From: SVFI01 sp045643145
GTDB lineage: Bacteria > Bacillota > Clostridia > Lachnospirales > Lachnospiraceae
Assembly (NCBI GenBank): GCA_045643145.1
Contig: JAZUKG010000203.1
Span: 1-64,000 of the forward strand
DNA: 64,000 nucleotides
Reading direction: 5' to 3'
Numbering within the stretch: position 1 is the stretch's first letter; each line of letters opens with the position of its first letter. Made by a program: the position numbers and the translations under genes. Shown here in pieces: positions 23,923-32,369 of this stretch. The notes under the pieces were generated by a model. That model was not told where the DNA came from. It did not search any database and saw nothing but the letters and a program-made list of their open reading frames with translations.

Positions 23923-26268
23923 TCATGACTCATTTGACCAAAATTCGTCCAGCAAAGAATCAATTTGAGAAAGTGTGACACGATGAAAAGTTTTCCACTC
24001 TCTCGGGAAGAGATTCTGATAAGCTCGTTGCAAAAATCTTTCATCCAGCAAAGCCACGACTCCTCGATCCTCCATCGTTCGAATTACTCGACCTCCGGCC
24101 TGAAGAACCTTGTTCATTCCCGGGAAACGATAGGCATAATCAAACCCATCCCGGCCGGTTTCATCAAAAAAGCTGCGAAGCAGCTCCTGCTCAGGATTAA
24201 TCTGTGCCAGCCCGGTTCCTACTATAATAGAACCGATTAATGCTTCCCCCTTTAAGTCAATTCCTTCAGAAAAGATTCCGCCGAGCACACAAAAGCCGAG
24301 AATACTTCCGGAATCTGTATTTTCAGAAAAGATAGACAAAAACAGTTCTCGCTGGCTTTCATCCATATATTCCTGCTGACATACGATTTCCTGATCCTCT
24401 CTGTAAAAACTTCCCACATAACTCTCATAAATGCTCTCAAGCATCGAGTAGGACGGACAAAACACCATATAATTTCCGGATTTTGCACGTGTAATCTTGT
24501 CAATATAGGCCGCAATCTTTTGAAATTCCGATTCCGTACGTCTCGTATATTTACTGGTCACATCCATTCCGACCAGTAGCTTCATCTGAGACGGAGAAAA
24601 CGAAGAACTCGCATATACTTCAAAATCCTCTGCCATGCCGCCTAAAAGCTGCTTATAATACTGAATAGGAAGAAGCGTAGCAGAAAAAAGAATGGTAGCT
24701 TTTCCCATTTCCATCTGTTCTTTTAATCTTTCACTCGGATCTACGCAAAGCTGTTTAATCAGAAATCTGCCATCCTCCTGATATCTTACATAGGTGACGT
24801 AGTTTTCATCAATCTGCTCATTTACCTGCAAATATCTGGATACTTCAAAATAAAAGTCCAAGATATCCTGTCTGACGGGCGAATTGTCATGATCCTCTAA
24901 AAAGCTGCTCATCGCACCATGCAGACGCGTCAGAGCTAAATCAAAGCTTCCTGCGCTGTCTAAAACTCTTAAATCCTCCGTTTCCTTTTTCAGTTCCAAC
25001 AAGCACTTATTACATCTGTCTAAAAATTTTTCAAGCCCGGTATGATATTCACTGATGGTATGTTTCAGGGCTAAAAAATCCTCCTTGTAAAGCGTTGCGC
25101 TGTACATTTGACGCCCTCTTTCCACCAGATTGTGGGCTTCATCCACTAAAAACAGATAAGGACGTTTCACACCTTCTGCAAAAAAGCGCTTTAAATAGAC
25201 ATAAGGATCAAATAAATAGTTGTAATCACAAATAATAGCATCTGAAAAAAGACTCATATCCAGCGACATTTCAAAAGGACATACCATATGTTTGTTTGCA
25301 TATTCTTCAATGGTTTGTCTGTCAAATTCATCCCGAGTAGTCAAAAGATCATACATCGCATCATTGATTCTGGAAAAATGGCCTTTGGCATACGGACAGT
25401 TCTCGGGATTACAGTCCATAGTTTCAGCCATACATATCTTCTCTTTGGCTGTAAGGGCTACACTTTTTATGTTTAGTCCTTTTTCTCTGAGCAAATTGAT
25501 TGCATCCATCGGAGGCTTTCTGGTAATCGTTTTGGCTGTCAGATAAAAGATTTTATCCGCCTTTTCCTCTCCCATTGCCTTGATAGCCGGAAACAGTGTA
25601 GTAATTGTCTTGCCTACACCGGTAGGCGCCTCAATAAAAAGCTTCTTTTCGTGACATATCGTCTGATATACATATCCGGCCAGTTCCTTTTGTCCCATTC
25701 GATACTCATAAGGAAACTGCACCTTATGTATGCTTTCCTGTCTTTTCATTTTCCATTCGTATTCAAAATCAGACCATTTCTGATATTCATCCAAAACTTT
25801 CTGAAACCATTCCTCAAGCTCTTCAAAGAAATACTCTTCCTTAAAATACTTAATCTCAAGCGTATCCATGTTGCAGTAGGTCATCTGCACCTCAATTTGA
25901 GGAAGTTCCTCCTCGAGCGCTACGATATAGGCATAACATTTGGCCTGCGCTAAATGAACCGGATTGGCTTCTTTTAGCCTCTTTAGATCCTTGTAAGTAC
26001 CTTTAATTTCATCAATACATACCCGATTCTTTTCATGAATCACACCATCTGCCCGTCCGTCTACGATAATACTGTAGCCTTCCAGATTTCTTACATATCT
26101 CAAGGGAACTTCGGCTTCATACTCAATTCCCATTTTCTTTTGAATCATGCGATGTATTTTTCCGCCTTCCAGCATCGCATTTTCACTAAAGGTTGCATGA
26201 CGATTGTCAATGTCGCCTTCACGTAATATAAATTCTACTAAATTTCTCACAGAAATCTGTATCTCCAC
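23923..26268 (-). CDS. XPD/DinG-like helicase fused to a Cas4-like PD-(D/E)XK nuclease domain
   Basis: DNA-repair-type enzyme of 781 residues. The N-terminal part (1-170) has a RecB/Cas4-like nuclease core: Asp74 in VDGRADG, Glu87-x-Lys89 in DEIKG and Gln108xxxTyr112. The rest is a superfamily 2 helicase with Walker A APTGVGKT (214-221), DEAH box (376-379) and a late GGRVIRTMEDRG motif. Cys279, Cys286, Cys291 and Cys330 fit the iron-sulfur cluster of XPD/DinG helicases. The start is a GTG at 26268 with AAAGGAGGGAACCCG upstream. It is monocistronic, with a possible promoter inside the preceding terminator. The domain pairing suggests structure-specific unwinding with cleavage; this is inferred. 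Confidence 0.9.
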   Translation of the reverse strand: MEIQISVRNLVEFILREGDIDNRHATFSENAMLEGGKIHRMIQKKMGIEYEAEVPLRYVRNLEGYSIIVDGRADGVIHEKNRVCIDEIKGTYKDLKRLKEANPVHLAQAKCYAYIVALEEELPQIEVQMTYCNMDTLEIKYFKEEYFFEELEEWFQKVLDEYQKWSDFEYEWKMKRQESIHKVQFPYEYRMGQKELAGYVYQTICHEKKLFIEAPTGVGKTITTLFPAIKAMGEEKADKIFYLTAKTITRKPPMDAINLLREKGLNIKSVALTAKEKICMAETMDCNPENCPYAKGHFSRINDAMYDLLTTRDEFDRQTIEEYANKHMVCPFEMSLDMSLFSDAIICDYNYLFDPYVYLKRFFAEGVKRPYLFLVDEAHNLVERGRQMYSATLYKEDFLALKHTISEYHTGLEKFLDRCNKCLLELKKETEDLRVLDSAGSFDLALTRLHGAMSSFLEDHDNSPVRQDILDFYFEVSRYLQVNEQIDENYVTYVRYQEDGRFLIKQLCVDPSERLKEQMEMGKATILFSATLLPIQYYKQLLGGMAEDFEVYASSSFSPSQMKLLVGMDVTSKYTRRTESEFQKIAAYIDKITRAKSGNYMVFCPSYSMLESIYESYVGSFYREDQEIVCQQEYMDESQRELFLSIFSENTDSGSILGFCVLGGIFSEGIDLKGEALIGSIIVGTGLAQINPEQELLRSFFDETGRDGFDYAYRFPGMNKVLQAGGRVIRTMEDRGVVALLDERFLQRAYQNLFPREWKTFHRVTLSQIDSLLDEFWSNES

Positions 26269-26307
26269 CGGGTTCCCTCCTTTCTTTTCAAAATTTGCAC
26301 AAAAAAA

Positions 26308-26350
26308 GATCTGACAAGAATAGTTTAGCCCATTCCTATCAGACCGTCAA
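26308..26350 (-). terminator. Terminator of the HPr-like gene, overlapping a promoter
   Basis: A 15-bp G.U-containing stem (26308-26345) is followed on the minus strand by seven T (26301-26307). The same DNA holds -35 TTGACG (26345-26350), a 17-bp spacer and -10 TAAACT (26322-26327), a plausible promoter for the helicase gene starting at 26268. Confidence 0.75.
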
Positions 26351-26386
26351 ACACTCAGCGTTTCTTTTGTGTCGTTCTGTTTCGAA

Positions 26387-26614
26387 TTAACAAGCCATTG
26401 CGAACTTTCCTAAAAATCTTTCGAAATCAGGATCAAAACCATGGCATGTAACTGTTAATTCTTTTCTAAAATCAAGTCCTAAAACTCCAAGAATTGATTT
26501 TGCATCTACAACATAACGGTTGTAAGAAATATCAATATCAAAGTTACACTGAGTAGCTCTTCTGACAAATTCATTTACTTCATCAAATCTTAAATAGATC
26601 TTTTTCTGTGTCAT
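26387..26614 (-). CDS. HPr-like protein lacking the phosphorylatable histidine
   Basis: Small protein of 75 residues whose C-terminal two thirds match the HPr fold, notably VVDAKSILGVLGLDF with Ser40 in the position of the regulatory serine. The N-terminal region has DEVNEFVRRAT where HPr proteins carry GLHARPA, so the active-site histidine is missing and phosphotransfer is not expected. Such proteins occur in clostridia, and a regulatory or structural role is likely but unproven. The start at 26614 follows AAAGGTGGTATTGCT; a longer frame exists without a better ribosome site. It is monocistronic with its own promoter and terminator. Confidence 0.85.
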   Translation of the reverse strand: MTQKKIYLRFDEVNEFVRRATQCNFDIDISYNRYVVDAKSILGVLGLDFRKELTVTCHGFDPDFERFLGKFAMAC

Positions 26615-26689
26615 AGCAATACCACCTTTCATTACAGGCAAAATTTATTACATTACTAACACCAATACATTGTTCCCACCGATTTGAAA

Positions 26690-26717
26690 ATTATACCTTA
26701 TTTTATTCATTTGTAAA
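26690..26717 (-). promoter_or_regulatory. Promoter of the HPr-like gene
   Basis: Minus-strand -35 TTTACA (26712-26717), 16-bp spacer, perfect -10 TATAAT (26690-26695). The rest of 26718-26923 holds nothing I can name, except GTGCA-containing repeats near 26730-26800. Confidence 0.78.
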
Positions 26718-26923
26718 GGCTTTGGTTACTAAAGTGCACGAACACGGAGAATTTCTTAAGGGCATTTTGCACATATTACTATATATTTTTTTGTGCATAT
26801 TCATCAGATTATCTATATTTTGTGTCTAAATCGTTATCGAATACCAATTCTTGTCTTTTTTTTGCCTAAAGTATCTAAATAGAACCTGAAAATCTTTGGA
26901 TGCCTTTACAAAAATAAGAAAAA

Positions 26924-28270
26924 CTAGTATCTGTTTGAGCGTCTCCAGATTTTTTTCTCCTCAGCAGCTTTAATCAGCTCGTCTCTAAAGTCCGGATGTG
27001 CGATCGAAATCAGAGCCTCTGCTCTCTCCCAGGTGGAACGTCCTTCCAGGTTGATGACGCCATACTCTGTAGCCAGAAAATAGACCTGACTTCTCGGCGA
27101 GGTGACGATATCTCCGTCAAATTCCGGTTTGATACGCGAATGCGGATTTCCATACCTGTCAATATGTACGGAACTCATACAGATAAAAGCTTTACCTCCT
27201 CTGGATGCAGATGCTCCGGCCAAAAAGTCGAGCTGGCCGCCGGTACCGCTAATCTGTCTCTTTCCGGCACTTTCTGCGGCTACCTGCCCATATAAATCCA
27301 CAGCCACACAGCTGTTAATCGATACCATATTATCAATTTGTGAGATGACACCCGGTCTGTTTACGTATTCAACCGGGAACGCTGCCACTCCCGGATTATC
27401 ATCGAGCCATTCATACAGCTTGTTTGAACCTACCGCACAGCCAAATACGCCTTTGCCTCTATGCAGAGTTTTACATCGGTTGGTCAGTTTCCCTGCCAGA
27501 TACATGGATAAATATGCATCCGAGCAAAGCTCCGTATGCATACCCAAATCCTTTAAGTCTGAGTGGGCTATAATTTCGCCAAGTGCATTTGGCATGCTGC
27601 CGATACCCAGCTGGAGCGTGGCCCCGTCAACGATATACGGCAGAATAAGCTGCGCAATCTTTTTATCCACTTCCTTGGGCTCCGTAAATGGTACCTCCTC
27701 AAACTGAGGATGGTTTCCTTCTACGATAAAATCGACTTCTGAAATATGAATGCACTCATCATATCCGCCATGAATCTTGGGCATGTTTTCATTTACTTCT
27801 ACAATCACAATATCTGCCATACGGGCAATGGGTCCTGCTACGCCGGTATTTACCGAGAAATTGAAAAACCCATGCTTGTCCATAGGAGCCACGCTGACCA
27901 TAACTACATTGACATCCAAAAAATACTCGTAGTAAGCAGCATTGTTGTGAAATACCATGGGAATATAATAGCAAAGCCCTCTGTCACAAAGCGTACGCTC
28001 ATAGGCCGAACAGTGCCAGCTATGATACACAAAATGCTCCTGCGATTCATCGCACTCGGCTACATGAATCGGTCCGGACAACAGATTCCCACGCACCTTT
28101 ACATCCCATAGTTCATCCTTTCGCTTTGCCAGCGCCTCATCGAGTAATACCGGCTTTCCCAGAGAACTGGTATAATCCACCCAGTCTCCGCTTTTTACCA
28201 CGCTTACCGCATCCTCAGCGCTGCGAAGTTTTTGCTGATACTCTTTAGAAAAATCTAAAATCAAAGCCAT
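26924..28270 (-). CDS. but: Butyryl-CoA:acetate CoA-transferase
   Basis: Class I CoA-transferase of 448 residues, which moves CoA from butyryl-CoA to acetate and releases butyrate, the last step of butyrate formation in many Lachnospiraceae. Length and motifs fit: GFFNFSVNTG, LQLGIGSMPNAL, HTELCSDAY with the probable catalytic Glu247, and GTGGQLDFLAGA. A related 4-hydroxybutyrate CoA-transferase or acetyl-CoA hydrolase cannot be fully excluded. The start at 28270 follows AAGGGGGT. It is 12 bp downstream of the HAD-CPBP gene, so the two are probably co-transcribed. No clear terminator was found. Confidence 0.88.
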   Translation of the reverse strand: MALILDFSKEYQQKLRSAEDAVSVVKSGDWVDYTSSLGKPVLLDEALAKRKDELWDVKVRGNLLSGPIHVAECDESQEHFVYHSWHCSAYERTLCDRGLCYYIPMVFHNNAAYYEYFLDVNVVMVSVAPMDKHGFFNFSVNTGVAGPIARMADIVIVEVNENMPKIHGGYDECIHISEVDFIVEGNHPQFEEVPFTEPKEVDKKIAQLILPYIVDGATLQLGIGSMPNALGEIIAHSDLKDLGMHTELCSDAYLSMYLAGKLTNRCKTLHRGKGVFGCAVGSNKLYEWLDDNPGVAAFPVEYVNRPGVISQIDNMVSINSCVAVDLYGQVAAESAGKRQISGTGGQLDFLAGASASRGGKAFICMSSVHIDRYGNPHSRIKPEFDGDIVTSPRSQVYFLATEYGVINLEGRSTWERAEALISIAHPDFRDELIKAAEEKKIWRRSNRY

Positions 28271-28282
28271 ACCCCCTTAGCT

Positions 28283-29755
28283 TTATTTCAGTTTATTTTG
28301 TTTTCCATACCAAAATGTGACGATACAAGCCACAAACAAAAGCATAATTCCGTAATACACCGGAACTCCTTCTCTCGAAAACGAATCCATTTTTGAAATC
28401 GCAAACACTATCATATTCGCTGCCATATGAAATAAAACAGGTGCCAGGAGATGTCCGTATATCTCATATAAATAAGCCATTACCAGCCCCATCATAAAAG
28501 CGTATATGATTTGCACCAGATTACCGTGATAACAGCCAAATACCACTGCATTTAAAAAGATAGCTATTGTCACCGGAAAATACTTTTTGATTCGATTGTA
28601 TATCACACCTCTAAAAATAAGTTCCTCCGTAAATGGAGTTAACAGTCCATAAATTACCAGTCCCAAAAACAAAGATACCGACTGCTGGGTACTGGCCGTA
28701 TTTTGAAAGGCTTTTGAGAAATTTTCCAATTTAAAATAAGAAAAAAGAAAGTTAAGTCCGAGTGCCAGACTCATGGCATAAGCCACAATCAAAACGCCTT
28801 CTTTTTTTAATCTGCCCATTTTCCTGCGGGTAATAACCAACGAAGCATCTCTGTATACACTGGTTTCATAAAGCTTTGCTAAAAATGGCCAGGTAGCAAC
28901 TGCTGCCAAAGCATTCAAGTAAACATTCCACTGCATTCTAAGCTCTGTTGTCATGGTAATCACATGAGCTACCAGGTAGTAACCCACATTCACCACGAGC
29001 ACCTCAATTGCCCAGAATAAAAGCAGAGGATACAGAATCTCAAAGGTCTTAATAAAAGATGGTTTATCCTTATATTTCATATAGCCTTTTTGGCCGGTAA
29101 TAACCTCCTCAAGCTCAGGCACACTATCTACGATATACGTAGGACCTGCCTGCTTTAACTCTCCTTCCGGCGCGTATCCGTAGGAAACTGCGATACTGTC
29201 CATCTGAAAGTGCGCCGCGCCCTCTACATCAAATTTTCGGTCGCCTACCATAACTGCCTGCTCAGTCACATTTCGTCTGCCGGATTTTACCTTGAGCTGT
29301 CTCAAGGCTTCCTCCACTACTTCTGTTTTGGTCCCCAGAGAACCATCCAATCCGCTGCCGACTACCACCGTAAAGTACTCAGCGATATGAAAATAGTCTA
29401 AAATAATTTCTACAAACTTCTGCGGTTTGCTCGAAGCAACTGCCAGCATCACATCCTGCTCTTTCAGGCTCTTTAGCATATCTGCCATACCCACATAGAT
29501 CTCATTTTCTTTGATACCAATGGTAGAATAACGTTCTCTGTATTTTTTTACACCTCTTTCGGCTTCTTCCTCGCTCAGACCATAGGTTTGCATAAAGCTG
29601 TCCTTGAGAGGCGGTCCGATAAAATGCTCCAAGTTATCTAAATTCTTTTCTTCAATCCCAAACTCTTCCTTCAGGGCATATTGCACACATTTGGTGATGC
29701 CTACCTTTGGATCTGTAAGGGTTCCGTCTAAATCAAATAATACATACTTATACAT
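28283..29755 (-). CDS. HAD phosphatase - CPBP intramembrane protease fusion
   Basis: Protein of 490 residues with two unrelated halves. Residues 1-220 are a HAD hydrolase of the phosphoglycolate phosphatase type (DLDGTLTD with Asp8 and Asp10; SSKPQKF; MVGDRKFDVEGA). Residues about 240-490 are a multi-pass membrane domain of the CPBP (CAAX-like) protease family, with Glu377-Glu378xxxArg382, His410 in CYHGN and His443/Asn447 in LFHMAAN. The frame is open throughout with no sign of a frameshift, so the fusion appears genuine. The start at 29755 follows AAAAGGGAAAAATC. It is followed by but in one operon. Substrates of both halves are unknown. Confidence 0.87.
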   Translation of the reverse strand: MYKYVLFDLDGTLTDPKVGITKCVQYALKEEFGIEEKNLDNLEHFIGPPLKDSFMQTYGLSEEEAERGVKKYRERYSTIGIKENEIYVGMADMLKSLKEQDVMLAVASSKPQKFVEIILDYFHIAEYFTVVVGSGLDGSLGTKTEVVEEALRQLKVKSGRRNVTEQAVMVGDRKFDVEGAAHFQMDSIAVSYGYAPEGELKQAGPTYIVDSVPELEEVITGQKGYMKYKDKPSFIKTFEILYPLLLFWAIEVLVVNVGYYLVAHVITMTTELRMQWNVYLNALAAVATWPFLAKLYETSVYRDASLVITRRKMGRLKKEGVLIVAYAMSLALGLNFLFSYFKLENFSKAFQNTASTQQSVSLFLGLVIYGLLTPFTEELIFRGVIYNRIKKYFPVTIAIFLNAVVFGCYHGNLVQIIYAFMMGLVMAYLYEIYGHLLAPVLFHMAANMIVFAISKMDSFSREGVPVYYGIMLLFVACIVTFWYGKQNKLK

Positions 29756-29920
29756 GATTTTTCCCTTTTTAATCTCTTCTTCTTTTCATAAATGGTATCA
29801 TATTTGCAATGTAAATTCTATGCTGTTTTTCTTTTCTAATGATTACGGCTATGATAAAATTTGAATAGAACAGACAATGATGCCAAAAGGAACATGGAGA
29901 CATGTAAAAAGGAGGCTTGT

Positions 29921-30934
29921 ATGATAAGTATCAGTCTTTGCATGATAGTAAAAAATGAAGAGAAGGTATTGAAAAGATGCCTGGATTCCATCGCTGATCT
30001 GATGGATGAAATTATCATTATCGATACGGGGTCTACGGACAGAACCAAAGAAATCGCATCTGAATACACAGAGCTGATTTACAATTATACCTGGACAGGA
30101 AATTTCGCTGCCGCGAGAAACTTTTCTTTTTCCAAAGCAACTATGGATTATATTTACTGCGCCGATGCAGATGAGATATTGGATGAAGCCAATCGTCAAA
30201 AGTTTCGCATGCTGAAAAAAGGTCTTTTAGAAGAGATCGATATCGTTCAGATGTATTACTGTAATCAGCTGGAATTTAATACCGTTTACAACTTTGACAA
30301 GGAATACAGGCCAAAGCTTTTCAAGCGTCTTCGTACCTTCCAGTGGATCAATCCGATTCATGAGACGGTTCGTTTAGAACCTGTCATCTATGACAGCGAT
30401 ATTGAGATAATTCACAAGCCAACCAGTGTACATGCTTCCAGAGATCTCGCTACATTCCTAAAGATGTATAAGGACGGCATTCCCCTCTCAAAGCACCTTC
30501 ATACTATGTATGCCAAGGAACTGATGATAGCAGGTGAAAAAGAGGACTTTGAAAATGCAATTCCTTATTTCGAACAGGCATTAAACAATGCTGATTTTGA
30601 GCAGGACAGTCATTTGGAAAGCTACTGTGTGTTAGCCAAGGCTTACCGAATAACCGAACAGATTCCAAAGTTTTTCAAATATACGACCAAGGCTGTTACC
30701 GGACAGGATGAAGGATGCAGTGAAATCTGTTTTGAACTGGGAAATCATTATTGGGATACAGCTGATTATGAGGAGGCCATCATTTGGTATTATGCCTGCG
30801 TAAACTCCACTCAGCCGATTCTGTTTTTACAGTGTCAAAAAGATGCAATGTATCAGCTGTCGCTTTGCTATATGAAGCTCGGACAGGATGAATTAAGCAG
30901 TGAGTATTACAAGCAGTATAAAGAGATGAAGTAG
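29921..30934 (+). CDS. Family 2 glycosyltransferase with TPR-like tail
   Basis: GT-A glycosyltransferase of 337 residues. The opening ISLCMIVKNEEKVLKRCLDSI, DTGSTDRTKEIA and the metal-binding CADADEI belong to the SunS-like/TPR-containing branch of family 2. The C-terminal half (about 195-330) is helical with TPR-like repeats (AIPYFEQALNNA, EEAIIWYYACV). There are no membrane segments. Relatives glycosylate peptides or proteins in the cytoplasm, but the acceptor here is unknown. The start at 29921 follows AAAGGAGGCTTGT; a frame 20 codons longer lacks this. It is monocistronic, with a bidirectional terminator behind it. Confidence 0.85.
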   Translation: MISISLCMIVKNEEKVLKRCLDSIADLMDEIIIIDTGSTDRTKEIASEYTELIYNYTWTGNFAAARNFSFSKATMDYIYCADADEILDEANRQKFRMLKKGLLEEIDIVQMYYCNQLEFNTVYNFDKEYRPKLFKRLRTFQWINPIHETVRLEPVIYDSDIEIIHKPTSVHASRDLATFLKMYKDGIPLSKHLHTMYAKELMIAGEKEDFENAIPYFEQALNNADFEQDSHLESYCVLAKAYRITEQIPKFFKYTTKAVTGQDEGCSEICFELGNHYWDTADYEEAIIWYYACVNSTQPILFLQCQKDAMYQLSLCYMKLGQDELSSEYYKQYKEMK

Positions 30935-30954
30935 ATATCAATAATAAGATAATT

Positions 30955-30982
30955 AAAAAACACCCCGGTTGGGGTGTTTTTG
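30955..30982. terminator. Bidirectional terminator
   Basis: AAAAACACCCC-GGTT-GGGGTGTTTTT, an 11-bp perfect stem with A and T runs on either side, between the convergent glycosyltransferase and fibronectin-type genes. Confidence 0.92.
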
Positions 30983-30993
30983 TGTATATTATG

Positions 30994-32235
30994 TTATTTC
31001 TTTGTTGTACGACCGCTAATCTCTGATGCAACAACAGATTTTCCATATTTATCTGCCGGATAAACCTTAAAATAGTATTTCTTGTTTGCTTTTAATTTTT
31101 TCCCTTTGTACTTTTTGATGGTTGCAGTCGTAGCGCTGCCTTTTACCTTTGCCACCTGTCTGTAGGTTCCTTTATAGGAGTCAGACATAGTGATGATGAT
31201 ATTCTTTGCACCACTTATTTTTTTCCATTTCAGTTTCAGCTGATTTTTGGAACGCATAGACACACACAAATTTTTAAGACGTGCTACTGTCTGTGTTTTA
31301 CTCCAATCAGAATACAGCTTCCCATTCGTCAATTCTACATATTGTCTCGCACGAACATGATAAAAACTTCCGTTACGGTATTTAAAACGGCCAGGAAAAC
31401 CTCCGGATGTAATCACTATATCACTATGTCCATCGCATTCTACTTCGTATTCTACCCCTTCTGCACCAGAATTTATATATTCTACATTTTTGACACATAT
31501 ACTCATCGGCGAAGAATCAGCGGAGATATCTATTTCATCCACAGGAATAGTTTTCGGTGCTACATTTAAATTATATATATAGCCAAAAGGGGATTTTGCA
31601 CAAAATCCCGATTCCGATTCCCGAACAGCATATACATAAACTGCATTATCGAAACCTTCTCCCATAGGTACCTGATAAGTCGGCAATGTAGTAGGGTATT
31701 CCTGTTTTTTACCATTCACTTTTTGCTCTACAATGTAATAACCGGCGCCAGGCACTTTATCCCATATGATCGTTGCACTTGTATCTGTAGCGCTGACAAA
31801 TTGTATATTTTGTACCTCTTTTGGAGTCGTTACCAGTTCATATGGTTTACCAAACGTATAAGGACCATCTTCATTTTGCGATGTTCCGATGAACACATAA
31901 TATGTTCTACCGGGTTCTAAGTCATCAAGCAAATAAATTGGTCCATCTACCTGATACTCAGCAAACCATATGTTCATTTGGGACAGCATATACTTTTTAT
32001 CACAGATTCTGGTTTTTATTTCTGAACTCATATCTGCAGTTGTACATTCAATAATTTTTACATAGTTTGCTTTGTCATAGATTTGATCAAAATCTACATG
32101 ATAATGGATATAATCCTGATGAGCTTCCAGTTGTTTGACCAGTCCATCCGATTGATCAGCTGCAAAAACCGTTATACTCATTGCAAATGACATAATCAGT
32201 AGAGTTAATACTAATACTATTTTTGATTTTTTCAT
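30994..32235 (-). CDS. Secreted fibronectin type III-like protein
   Basis: Protein of 413 residues with a signal peptide (about 1-25, ending SITVFAA) and several beta-rich modules. Fibronectin type III signatures are visible (DLEPGRTYYVFIG, ATIIWDKVPGAGYYIVEQ, LKLKWKKISGAKNIIIT, KANKKYYFKVYP). No sortase motif or catalytic site is seen; the lysine-rich end may bind wall polymers. The start at 32235 follows GAGGAGGAAAA. A conserved leader element with an 11-bp hairpin lies directly upstream (32253-32311). Function: probably a secreted binding or matrix protein. Confidence 0.8.
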   Translation of the reverse strand: MKKSKIVLVLTLLIMSFAMSITVFAADQSDGLVKQLEAHQDYIHYHVDFDQIYDKANYVKIIECTTADMSSEIKTRICDKKYMLSQMNIWFAEYQVDGPIYLLDDLEPGRTYYVFIGTSQNEDGPYTFGKPYELVTTPKEVQNIQFVSATDTSATIIWDKVPGAGYYIVEQKVNGKKQEYPTTLPTYQVPMGEGFDNAVYVYAVRESESGFCAKSPFGYIYNLNVAPKTIPVDEIDISADSSPMSICVKNVEYINSGAEGVEYEVECDGHSDIVITSGGFPGRFKYRNGSFYHVRARQYVELTNGKLYSDWSKTQTVARLKNLCVSMRSKNQLKLKWKKISGAKNIIITMSDSYKGTYRQVAKVKGSATTATIKKYKGKKLKANKKYYFKVYPADKYGKSVVASEISGRTTKK

Positions 32236-32252
32236 TTTTCCTCCTCGAATAT

Positions 32253-32311
32253 GGCTCCGATGATTTATCATCGAAGCCCTTCACTGTTTACATATTTTAC
32301 ATGCACTATCC
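32253..32311 (-). promoter_or_regulatory. Conserved leader element, copy 1 (upstream of the fibronectin-type gene)
   Basis: A hairpin of 11 bp with a TAAA loop (32253-32278) lies 17 bp before the start codon, preceded by a 33-bp stretch nearly identical to one at 51861-51894. Both copies have AAACAGTGAA just before the hairpin on the minus strand. Confidence 0.6.
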
Positions 32312-32369
32312 GTGCCCTCTTCATGCAGAAATCAGCTACGCCGATTGGCACACATACCGGCACAGTATA

